Position numbers and translations under genes: made by a program
Origin: Ensifer sp. MPMI2T
Lineage (GTDB): Bacteria > Pseudomonadota > Alphaproteobacteria > Rhizobiales > Rhizobiaceae
Direction of reading: 5' to 3'
Assembly: GCF_004827385.1 (NCBI RefSeq)
Contig: NZ_SRXN01000018.1
Span: 88,758-152,757 of the forward strand
Length of the DNA: 64,000 bases
Part shown: positions 1 through 7,100 of the stretch, piece by piece
Position numbering within the stretch: position 1 is the first letter of the stretch
Layout: each line of letters begins with the position of its first letter
The notes under the pieces: model-generated
The model's database searches: none
The model's input: the letters and a program-made list of their open reading frames with translations, nothing else
Told to the model about the DNA's origin: nothing

Positions 1-1416
1 AACGATAACCCGTGTGCTGTAGGCGACCAGTTCTTCGATTTCCGATGAAATGACGATCAGTGACATGCCTTTCTCACGCAGCGATTCAATCAGCCTGACG
101 ATCTCGGCATGTGCGCCGACATCGATGCCGCGCGTTGGTTCGTCGAGGATCAGGAATTCGGGTTCCGTGGCCAGCCAGCGGGCGAGAATGGCTTTCTGCT
201 GGTTGCCGCCGGAAAGTAGCTTGATCGGCTTTTCCCTGTCGGCCGTTCGGATATCCAGGGCCCGGATATAAAGGTCGGCCAGCCGGTTTTGCTCCGCGCG
301 CGAGATCGGGCGCGTCCAGCCGCGTCTCGCCTGCAGAGCAAGAACAATGTTCTCGCGCACCGAGAGATCGCCGACGATGCCGTCGGTCTTGCGATCCTCT
401 GGGCAAAAGCCGAATTTCTGGCGGATGGCGGCACGAGGTGACGATAGTTCGACGCGGCGGCCGTCGATTTCCGCTGTGCCGCTGTCGGCGCGATGGGCAC
501 CGAAGAGGACCTCTGCAGTCTCCGTGCGGCCCGAACCGAGCAGGCCGGCGATGCCGACCACTTCCCCGCCCCTGACGTTGAGATCGAAAGGATCGATGCG
601 TCCTCGCCGACCGTAGTTTCTAAACCGGTAACGCGGCTCGCCTTCCGCAGCGTTAGCGTGAACCGCGTGAATCTCTGCGGCAAGTTCGCGGCCGATCATC
701 ATCGCGACCAGATCGCGACGGGCGAGGTCGGCCGTGTTACGGGTTCCGACAAGCCGCCCGTTCCTGAGCACCGTGATGCGGTCTGAAATTTCGTAGACCT
801 GCTCGAGGAAGTGAGTGATGAAGATGATGCCGAGGCCGCGTGCCTTGAGCCGCCGGACGATGCGAAAGAGCAGCGCGACCTCATGCGCATCGAGACTCGC
901 CGTCGGCTCGTCGAGGATCAACACTTTGCCCGAAAGGTCGACGGCGCGGGCGATCGCCACGACCTGCTGAATGGCGACCGAATAGCTTGCGAGCGCGCGG
1001 GTGACATCGAGCTCGAGCTCGTATTCGGACAGAAGTTCGCGTGCCTTCCGGTTCATTGCCCGGATGTCAACCATGCCGAAGCGGCGCGGTTGCCGTCCGA
1101 GAAACAGGTTCTCGGCGACGCTGAGGTTCGGCAACAGGTTTACTTCCTGATAGACGGTCCCGATCCCCAGCCGCTGAGCGTCGAAGGTGTCGCGCGGATC
1201 GACTTCGACCCCGTCGAGCAGGATGCTGCCGCCATCCCGGCGATAGGCGCCGGTCAGGCATTTGATGAGCGTCGATTTGCCGGCGCCGTTCTCTCCGAGA
1301 AGCGCGTGAACCTCGCCTCGCTGCAGATGGAAGTCGACCTTGTCCAAGGCCTTGGTTCCGGGAAAGCCCTTGTCGATCCGGACCGCCGAAAGAATGTTGT
1401 CGCTGCTGGCTTGCAT
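1..1416 (-). CDS. ytfR: Sugar ABC importer ATPase, YtfR/RbsA type (3' end outside window)
   Basis: This is the energising subunit of a carbohydrate importer with two fused nucleotide-binding domains, acting at the inner membrane. Translating the minus strand from the ATG at 1416 gives 472 residues before the window edge; relatives are about 500 aa, so only the last few tens of residues are missing. Domain 1 has Walker A GENGAGKST (residues 41-49) and Walker B LILDEPTASLD. Domain 2 has the signature LSGGNQQK and Walker B LILDEPTRGID, with a degenerate P-loop (GLLGSGRTE), as is usual in the RbsA/MglA/YtfR family. It follows ytfQ by 145 bp, so the pair looks like a galactofuranose-type YtfQRT system whose permeases lie outside the window. 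The Shine-Dalgarno before 1416 is weak, but the start fits the family's N-terminus. Confidence 0.9.
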   Translation of the reverse strand, partial: MQASSDNILSAVRIDKGFPGTKALDKVDFHLQRGEVHALLGENGAGKSTLIKCLTGAYRRDGGSILLDGVEVDPRDTFDAQRLGIGTVYQEVNLLPNLSVAENLFLGRQPRRFGMVDIRAMNRKARELLSEYELELDVTRALASYSVAIQQVVAIARAVDLSGKVLILDEPTASLDAHEVALLFRIVRRLKARGLGIIFITHFLEQVYEISDRITVLRNGRLVGTRNTADLARRDLVAMMIGRELAAEIHAVHANAAEGEPRYRFRNYGRRGRIDPFDLNVRGGEVVGIAGLLGSGRTETAEVLFGAHRADSGTAEIDGRRVELSSPRAAIRQKFGFCPEDRKTDGIVGDLSVRENIVLALQARRGWTRPISRAEQNRLADLYIRALDIRTADREKPIKLLSGGNQQKAILARWLATEPEFLILDEPTRGIDVGAHAEIVRLIESLREKGMSLIVISSEIEELVAYSTRVIV

Positions 1417-1499
1417 GGATACCGTCTCTGGAACGTCGGGACCGGGGCGGAGACGACAATGCCGCGCCTCGGCGGCATCTGCTCTCGTTTCCGGTCAAG

Positions 1500-1515
1500 C
1501 CTTCTTCACAGAAGG
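1500..1515 (-). other. Small hairpin between ytfQ and ytfR
   Basis: A perfect 6-bp inverted repeat (ccttct/agaagg) with a 4-nt loop lies in the 145-bp gap between ytfQ and ytfR. It has no T-tract, so it is more likely an mRNA-stabilising or attenuating hairpin that keeps binding-protein expression above ATPase expression than a full terminator. This is inference from position and structure only. Confidence 0.3.
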
Positions 1516-1561
1516 GCAGAAGCGACCCGCACCGGTTCTGCCGGGCGGGCCGCAAGCGAGA

Positions 1562-2524
1562 TCAGTAGCCGAGGCCCTTCTTCTCTTCGTAGACCTTCAT
1601 CGGATCGTCAGCCTGGGTATAAAGCTTCGATTCCGTCTGGATCCATTTTGCCGGCGCCTTGCCATCCTTGAGGTAGGCGGCGAGGGCGTCGAAGGCGGGT
1701 CCGGCCATGTTCGGGGTCAGTTCGACGGTCGCGTTGGCTTCGCCAGCGGCCATGGCCTGGAAAATATCTGGAACAGCATCGATCGAGACGACAAGAATGT
1801 CCTTGCCCGGCTTCAGGCCGGCTTCCTTGATGGCCTGGATCGCGCCGACGGCCATGTCGTCGTTATGGGCGTAGAGCGCGCAGATGTTCTTGCCGCCGCC
1901 TTCCGCCTTCAGGAAGCTTTCCATCACTTCCTTGCCCTTGGTGCGGGTGAAGTCGCCGGTCTGGCTGCGGATGATCTTCAGGTTGTCATGGCCAGAGAGG
2001 GCCTGTTCGAAGCCTTTCTTGCGGTCGATTGCCGGCGACGAACCGGTCGTGCCCTGAAGCTCGACAACGTTGCAGGGCTTGCCGGCAACGGTATCGGCGA
2101 GCCATTTGCCTGCGACACTGCCTTCGTGGACGAGGTCAGAGGTCACAGCCGTCAAATAGAGATCGTCGGATGCGTCGACAGTGCGGTCGAGCAGGATGAC
2201 AGGAATTTCCGCGTCCTTCGCCTCCTGCAGGACTTCGTCCCAGCCGGTTGCGACCACGGGAGCGACAAGGATCGCGTTCACGCCTTGCGCGATGAAGGAA
2301 CGGATGGCCTTGATCTGGTTTTCCTGCTTCTGCTGCGCATCGGCGAATTTGAGGTCGATTCCGCGCTGTTCGGCTTGCTGCTTCGTGAGCGTCGTTTCAG
2401 CGGCGCGCCAGCCGGACTCCGATCCGATCTGGGAAAAGCCGACAACGAGTTCCGCGGCCGATGCGCTGCCGAAGGTGCAGGCAGCAAGAATCGTTGCACT
2501 CGCGAGTGCCTTCGCAAATTTCAT
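1562..2524 (-). CDS. ytfQ: Periplasmic sugar-binding protein, YtfQ type
   Basis: The solute-binding component of the importer, 320 aa, close in length to E. coli YtfQ (318 aa), which binds galactofuranose. Diagnostic stretches match YtfQ very closely: VGFSQIGSESGWRAAET near the mature N-terminus, APVVATGWDEVL, NVVELQGTTGSS, YAHNDDMAVGAIQAIKEAG and ELTPNMAGPAFDAL. Residues 1-23 form a signal peptide (basic MKFAK, hydrophobic core, SASA-A cleavage region). The ATG at 2524 has GGGAGG seven bases upstream; the longer frame starting at 2554 has no such site. The upstream 135 bp are AT-rich and probably hold the promoter. First gene of a ytfQ-ytfR operon. The exact sugar is inferred from E. coli YtfQ. 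Confidence 0.93.
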   Translation of the reverse strand: MKFAKALASATILAACTFGSASAAELVVGFSQIGSESGWRAAETTLTKQQAEQRGIDLKFADAQQKQENQIKAIRSFIAQGVNAILVAPVVATGWDEVLQEAKDAEIPVILLDRTVDASDDLYLTAVTSDLVHEGSVAGKWLADTVAGKPCNVVELQGTTGSSPAIDRKKGFEQALSGHDNLKIIRSQTGDFTRTKGKEVMESFLKAEGGGKNICALYAHNDDMAVGAIQAIKEAGLKPGKDILVVSIDAVPDIFQAMAAGEANATVELTPNMAGPAFDALAAYLKDGKAPAKWIQTESKLYTQADDPMKVYEEKKGLGY

Positions 2525-2659
2525 GATTTCCTCCCAAAGAAAGCTGCTCTCCATGCAGCTGTCGAGAAAAAATCATATAATAATACTTTTGTAAACTCAC
2601 GTTTGAAATCATACAGCATCTTCGCGCCAATTTATCGATGCGTCATGCGCTTGATGGCG

Positions 2660-3706
2660 TTAAAGCGTCGCCAGTGTACGGTTCGACAGCGTTCCCGAAT
2701 AGAGCTGTCGGATGCTCAGCTTGTTTTCCAGCGCGATGATGATGTCCTCGCTGAAATCTACGCCGTAAAGCCCGGCGATCTCCGGGAGGGTTCCGGGACT
2801 GAAAACATTGATCTCCAGGATCTTGTCGCCAACGATATCGAGCCCCACCAGGAACATGCCGTCGTCCACCAGTTTCGGTCGAAGCTTCTCCGCAAGGGCG
2901 AGAATCTCCGGCGTGATCGTTGCCGCTTCGGGCGTACCGCTGGCGTGTATGTTCGAGCGCACATCACCCTTGGCCGGCACCCGGCGGAGCGCGGCATGTA
3001 CACCGTCGCGCTCCAGCGGCCGTCCGTTCATGAGAAAAAGGCGGATGTCGCCGGCGGTCGCATCGGGCAGGTAGGTCTGGGCGATCAGGTACCCTTCGCC
3101 GCTGGCAACTTCGAATATCTGGTTGAGGTTGGCTTCTTCCCTGGAACTGATCTTGAAGACGTTTTTACCACCTGATCCCTGCAATGGCTTCAGGATCACG
3201 CCGTCGGGATGCGCATCGATGAAGGCCCGGATTTCCTCGATGCTCCGGGAGATCAGCGAGGTGGGGCGAACAACTTCCGGAAAACCCTGCAAATAGAGCT
3301 TGTTCTGGGCACTCGCCAAGCCGGCCGGATCGTTGACGACGATCACGCCGCGATCAACCGCGAGATGGCCGAAATTCACGCCGGCATAGGCTGCCCAAGA
3401 ACGCTTTTCGGCGTCTTCCGAAGGGTCGTTGCGCAGGAAAAGCACGTCGATTTCCGTGATGTCGATCGTCCGGACCTTTGCTCGCTCGTCCTTGAGCGCA
3501 TTCAGCAACGTCTCCGGTTTCTTCGGTTTCGGACCATGCAAGGTCGTGGCCCGGACCATCAGGGTGTCGTCGGAACGCAGCACGAAATCCCCGGGCATGA
3601 CGTAGCAGACATCGTGACCACGGGCGAGCGCGGCGAGCGCAAGCCAGGTCGTCGCGTAATAGGTAGCCTCGCCTTCGATGGAGTTGACGAAAAAGGCGAT
3701 GCGCAT
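2660..3706 (-). CDS. ATP-grasp ligase, RimK/glutathione-synthetase-like
   Basis: A 348-aa ATP-grasp enzyme expected to form an amide bond by an acyl-phosphate mechanism in the cytoplasm. Visible marks are the N-terminal pre-ATP-grasp fold (MRIAFFVNSIEG), the ATP-binding strand and glycine loop ILKPLQGSGGKNVF (about residues 170-185), QTYLPDATAGDIRLF, and the metal-binding LEINVFSPGTLPEI near residue 300. Relatives are usually annotated as glutathione synthetase, but such family names do not establish the substrate, and no gshA lies nearby. It is the last gene of a four-gene operon; a TAGGAG Shine-Dalgarno overlaps the stop of the QEGLA gene and the gap is 9 bp, so the two are probably translationally coupled. 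Adjacency to a predicted metallopeptidase suggests that it adds a residue which the partner can remove. Confidence 0.82.
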   Translation of the reverse strand: MRIAFFVNSIEGEATYYATTWLALAALARGHDVCYVMPGDFVLRSDDTLMVRATTLHGPKPKKPETLLNALKDERAKVRTIDITEIDVLFLRNDPSEDAEKRSWAAYAGVNFGHLAVDRGVIVVNDPAGLASAQNKLYLQGFPEVVRPTSLISRSIEEIRAFIDAHPDGVILKPLQGSGGKNVFKISSREEANLNQIFEVASGEGYLIAQTYLPDATAGDIRLFLMNGRPLERDGVHAALRRVPAKGDVRSNIHASGTPEAATITPEILALAEKLRPKLVDDGMFLVGLDIVGDKILEINVFSPGTLPEIAGLYGVDFSEDIIIALENKLSIRQLYSGTLSNRTLATL

Positions 3707-3715
3707 GTCCGGCTC

Positions 3716-5593
3716 CTAACGTTCAACCATGTCGAGTGGTGACATTCCTGCGCGTGCCTTGGCGAGGCGCGATGATGCTTCCGGATTATCAAGAAATATA
3801 GGGTGCACAGCCGGCACTCCAAGCAGCCCGCGGGCGCTCAGTTCCTGCATGACGCCAAAATGCGAAGCGGCGATCTTTCCCATCCAGAAGGGCTCCAAGG
3901 CGCCGTCGGACGCCAAATGGGCGAGGAGTTGCAGAAGGCCGCGCAGGTAGATCGCATCCTTGGCGAGCCCTCCGCTGCGATAAACGCGCAAGACGACGTT
4001 GAAGGCATCGGCCTTCAAGAACCCGTGATCCTGGACAAGCAGTTGATAGGCTTCCGGCAGCGATGCGCCATCAAGCATCGCGGCGCAGGCAACGACGCGG
4101 GCGGCAATGAGGCGTAGCCGCTCGCTGCTCATGCCGCCCGTCAGAAATTCCGCAAAGACCGCCAACCCCTCCTGCATGCCTTCGTATCCGGCGAGGCCGG
4201 AGCGGAAAAGGCGCAGGCCTTGCGCCGAACCGTTGAAGTAGGTCAGCAGGTGGACGCCGATCTCGTGGCTCAGGATCGGCTCGACGCGCTCGGCTTCCAT
4301 CGCGGTGCTGCGTGCAATGAGCAGGCGGCTGCCCGAGACCAGGAGGCCGGAGGGAAGGTCGTCGCGTACTTCCACACACGCATCGAAGCCGGCATAGCGG
4401 CGCCGGTACTCAGCGATCATCGCGCGTGCCTGTTGCTCGACGAAATAGCAATCGGCGTGGCGCTCCGCGACGCGTGCCGGAGATCCGGCATTGGCGGTGT
4501 CGCCGCCTGCCCGGGCGAGAATGTCGCGCGCTGCCCGCAACAGTTCCGGCTCGACAGGACCATAGAGAGCCCGACCGAATTCGATGAATTTTGCGCTCTC
4601 CCGGGCCGAGAGCATCGAAAGCTGAAGGTCGAGCTCCTGCTGCTTTTCGCGATAGAGATGGTAAAGCACCGGATCTTCGAGGTGATCGAAGGCGATCGAG
4701 AAGAGCTTTTTCTTCGCCTTCTCGACCTGCAGCGTCAACGGCCGATAGAGAAAACGCGGGGCTCGCCGGTACTCGCTCGCGGCAAAATCGCTCCATGCCG
4801 CGTCGGCGTTGATCGGGGTCACCGCGAGCAGGAAATCGAAGGTCGACGCGACCTCGTCGATACTGCGGTCGGTGCGCACGACGGCATCAATGAACGCCTT
4901 TCTGCCGAGCGCCCGATGCGTCGAGATGTTCATGCTTTTGGTGGCCCTGACGAAAGCCGCAAAGGCTTGCAGGCCGGCATCGAAGATACTGGCGATCAGC
5001 CGTTCGCGAAGCTGCGGATAGATGTTGCCGGACTCACGTTGCCGATAGATCGGTGCAAATCGCACGGAAAGAGAGGGAAACGGCACGTCCAGCCCTTCGG
5101 CTTCACGCAATTCGACACGCGGCGTGCGGAACTTTGCTTCGGTCGCCTCGGCGGCCATGGCGAATGCCTTGGCGGCAATCCGGGCCGGCCCTTCCGGGCT
5201 TGCCGTAACCTCTATCTTGAAGGGTGGAAGGTAGGGTGCGTGGTCGGTCAACAGTTCGTCGTGCGCGAGTTCGCCCATTTCCAGAACCATGAATGCACCG
5301 AGACGCCGCTTGAGCAGCGCGCCGACTGCTTCGATAACCGCGAGAGCAACGTTGGCGTCCGGCGCAACGAGGTAGGAGGCATTCGCCTGGGCGATCTCGC
5401 GGGCGACCGGACCTTCGCCGTCGCCGGAGATGTGCAGGCAAAGAAAAGGCAGCGCGCGGTCGATATGCAGCCGTCCGCCGTCCGGAAGGTCTTTACGCAC
5501 GGCCTTGCCGGCCTTGATGCAAGCCAGGGCCTCGGTGAGCCAGTCGGGCATATCTGCGGTCTCCCTGGCGGCGGGCGCGACGGAACGTTTCAT
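3716..5593 (-). CDS. QEGLA-motif (DUF1704) putative metallocarboxypeptidase
   Basis: A 625-aa protein of the family annotated 'flavohemoglobin expression-modulating QEGLA motif protein' (DUF1704). It shows HEIGVH (His443, Glu444, His448), an HExxxH zinc motif, and MQEGLA with Glu475 as the likely third ligand, followed by a helical C-terminal region. The eukaryotic members (MATCAP, the alpha-tubulin detyrosinating carboxypeptidases) use the same HExxxH plus QEGLA arrangement, so peptidase chemistry is a reasonable inference; the bacterial substrate is unknown. The ATG at 5593 overlaps the upstream stop (ATGA) and has GGGAGC upstream; an in-frame start at 5689 would lie deep inside the preceding gene and is rejected. 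No signal peptide is visible, so it is probably cytoplasmic. Confidence 0.85.
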   Translation of the reverse strand: MKRSVAPAARETADMPDWLTEALACIKAGKAVRKDLPDGGRLHIDRALPFLCLHISGDGEGPVAREIAQANASYLVAPDANVALAVIEAVGALLKRRLGAFMVLEMGELAHDELLTDHAPYLPPFKIEVTASPEGPARIAAKAFAMAAEATEAKFRTPRVELREAEGLDVPFPSLSVRFAPIYRQRESGNIYPQLRERLIASIFDAGLQAFAAFVRATKSMNISTHRALGRKAFIDAVVRTDRSIDEVASTFDFLLAVTPINADAAWSDFAASEYRRAPRFLYRPLTLQVEKAKKKLFSIAFDHLEDPVLYHLYREKQQELDLQLSMLSARESAKFIEFGRALYGPVEPELLRAARDILARAGGDTANAGSPARVAERHADCYFVEQQARAMIAEYRRRYAGFDACVEVRDDLPSGLLVSGSRLLIARSTAMEAERVEPILSHEIGVHLLTYFNGSAQGLRLFRSGLAGYEGMQEGLAVFAEFLTGGMSSERLRLIAARVVACAAMLDGASLPEAYQLLVQDHGFLKADAFNVVLRVYRSGGLAKDAIYLRGLLQLLAHLASDGALEPFWMGKIAASHFGVMQELSARGLLGVPAVHPIFLDNPEASSRLAKARAGMSPLDMVER

Positions 5594-6420
5594 CGGTTCG
5601 CTCCCAGCGCGCTCACAAGCAGCGGCAGCGTCGACGAGACAAGCTTCCTGAGTACCGCAAGCGCCTCCATGTCCGGTTCGCCCGTCCACTCGTCCATGAA
5701 GAACTTCTTGAATTCGACGGCAATCGCGCAGCCCGTGTCGGGGAAGCGCTCATGGATGAATCGCGTTTGTTCACCTCTGCCCTGAAACGCGATGTTTTCG
5801 CGTACGTCGAGCCGTCGTCCTTGCCAGTCAATGGAGTGCAAGGCCTCGACGAACGCATCCACCACGCGGGCCCATTTGACGCGATCCATCGAAAATGTAC
5901 CGATGTTGACCTCCGGCGCCGCTTTCGCTTGCATTGCTTCCGCTTCGGGGCCGCCGCGCCGGTGGTTGTAACTGTGAACGTCGAGCACGACGAAGCGTCC
6001 ATGGCGTCGCTCGATGCCCGCGAGCATCGCCTCCAGCATGGCGTAATATTCGTCATGCATCGCCAGCGACGCTTCGACCAAATCGTGCGGGGGCTCACGG
6101 GTCCAGACCTTGAGGCCCCACGCCTGCTCCGGCCGCACGTATATCGCACCAGCGCGGGGGCGATTGATATCGACCTCAAATCGCGACCGATGAACGACAA
6201 TCCGGTTCGGGAAATCGCGGATGATGAACTCGGTGAAAGGATCCTCCTCACGCAGCCGTTCCGCAGCGGAAAGAGCAAGGAGACGTTCGACCGCGCCGCG
6301 CACCGCATGGCCGTTGTGAATGGCTGTGGCGACGATGGGAGAGTCACCGCGATGCTGAGTCCACCATTCGTCGTCGAGAGACTCCCTCAACACCTTGCTC
6401 GGGCAATCCGGTCCATTCAT
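5590..6420 (-). CDS. N-formylglutamate amidohydrolase family protein
   Basis: A 276-aa zinc-dependent amidohydrolase of the HutG/N-formylglutamate deformylase type. Family landmarks are IHNGHAVRG near residue 35, RSRFEVDINRPR (residues about 77-88) and VLDVHSYNHRR (about 146-156), supplying metal ligands and the carboxylate-binding arginine. There are no hut genes around it, so histidine degradation is unlikely to be its role; placement between a 70-aa protein and the QEGLA peptidase suggests hydrolysis of an acyl or amide group on the same unknown substrate. Its stop overlaps the next start by ATGA. The start at 6420 has only a weak ribosome site. Confidence 0.85.
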   Translation of the reverse strand: MNGPDCPSKVLRESLDDEWWTQHRGDSPIVATAIHNGHAVRGAVERLLALSAAERLREEDPFTEFIIRDFPNRIVVHRSRFEVDINRPRAGAIYVRPEQAWGLKVWTREPPHDLVEASLAMHDEYYAMLEAMLAGIERRHGRFVVLDVHSYNHRRGGPEAEAMQAKAAPEVNIGTFSMDRVKWARVVDAFVEALHSIDWQGRRLDVRENIAFQGRGEQTRFIHERFPDTGCAIAVEFKKFFMDEWTGEPDMEALAVLRKLVSSTLPLLVSALGANR

Positions 6421-6498
6421 ATCAACGCTTTCGCAGCCGCATTCCGCGTATCGGTGACACGGCTACAATTCAGAATCGAACATTTCTGTTCCGCGCAC

Positions 6499-6517
6499 GG
6501 GGCGCAAAAATCGCCCC
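6499..6517 (-). other. GC hairpin upstream of the amidohydrolase gene
   Basis: A GGGGCG/CGCCCC 6-bp stem with a 7-nt loop sits in the 146-bp gap between the 70-aa ORF and the amidohydrolase gene. No T-run follows on the minus strand, so it could be an attenuator or RNA-stability element rather than a terminator. It does not rule out the four genes being cotranscribed. Confidence 0.3.
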
Positions 6518-6566
6518 CTCGCGCGTCACACGCTGTCACTCGCTCGAAATCAGCCGGGCTCTTGCC

Positions 6567-6779
6567 TCATGCGCGATTGATCGTAGGCAGCAGGAGTTGC
6601 ACCTCGCGCTGTTTCTCCGGCCCGAGTATCTCGACGTTGTTCCTCCAGAACGCCTCGGCCGCCGCCGGCTCAGGCTCCCAGGTTCTGACCGAGGTCTGGT
6701 TATCGTCGATGACCACGCGGCGATGACCACCGAGTCGCAGATATTCCTCTGCCAATTTGCAAGCGTTTGTTCGTTCCAT
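6567..6779 (-). CDS. Small 70-aa protein, first gene of the QEGLA operon
   Basis: A 70-aa ORF beginning MERTNACKLAEEYLRLGGHR and ending LLLPTINRA. The ATG at 6779 has GGAG seven bases upstream, and a general-stress-type promoter lies 67-91 bp before the start. A longer frame to 7106 would cross that promoter and is rejected. I do not recognise a family. It is charged, probably alpha/beta, with no signal peptide or membrane segment. Being first in the operon, it may be a partner or substrate of the downstream ligase and peptidase, but nothing in the sequence proves that. Confidence 0.6.
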   Translation of the reverse strand: MERTNACKLAEEYLRLGGHRRVVIDDNQTSVRTWEPEPAAAEAFWRNNVEILGPEKQREVQLLLPTINRA

Positions 6780-7100
6780 GGCCTCACTCCAGGTTGTTCC
6801 CGGGTGCTCGGCTCGGCGGCGCCTCGCCGGATACTGCATATCCGAAACGTTCCGGGCGCATGGACGTTCCCGAAACACAGGCCTTCGGGACACGAGGCGC
6901 TCGTCCAACCGAAGTCCATGATATTTATACGCGCTTGGCACCGCCTTGTTCAACTGCGCGCAACGGTTGATGCTACAGCTCGGCGAGCCCATTCCGGCCT
7001 CACCGTTCCGGCTCAACGCGCGCCACGCATGTTTGCGGTCGATAATGCCTTCGGCGGATCCGTGTGCTACCATTCGGCGTTTCATCGGGCCGGGCCGCGC
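6780..7100. other. Divergent intergenic region, 321 bp
   Basis: The region separates the minus-strand QEGLA operon from the plus-strand cyclase gene. It holds the EcfG-type promoter at 6846-6870. I see no convincing sigma-70 promoter for the cyclase and no RNA gene. Open frames run through it, but they lack a ribosome site and family signal. Confidence 0.5.
6846..6870 (-). promoter_or_regulatory. EcfG/RpoE2-type general stress promoter
   Basis: On the minus strand the sequence reads GGAAC-N16-CGTT, an exact match to the alphaproteobacterial general-stress sigma consensus (GGAAC, 16-17 bp, CGTT). It points at the 70-aa gene and gives a 5' leader of roughly 60 nt. This implies that the ligase/peptidase/amidohydrolase operon is induced by starvation, heat or osmotic stress through the PhyR-NepR-EcfG pathway known in Sinorhizobium. 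The motif is seen directly; the regulation is inferred. Confidence 0.65.

Noticed and set aside
1340..3175. 611-aa plus-strand ORF across ytfQ and neighbours
   Set aside because: It is antisense to ytfQ and part of the ATP-grasp gene, which have clear family motifs; its sequence has no domain signal and it arises from high-GC antisense codon bias.
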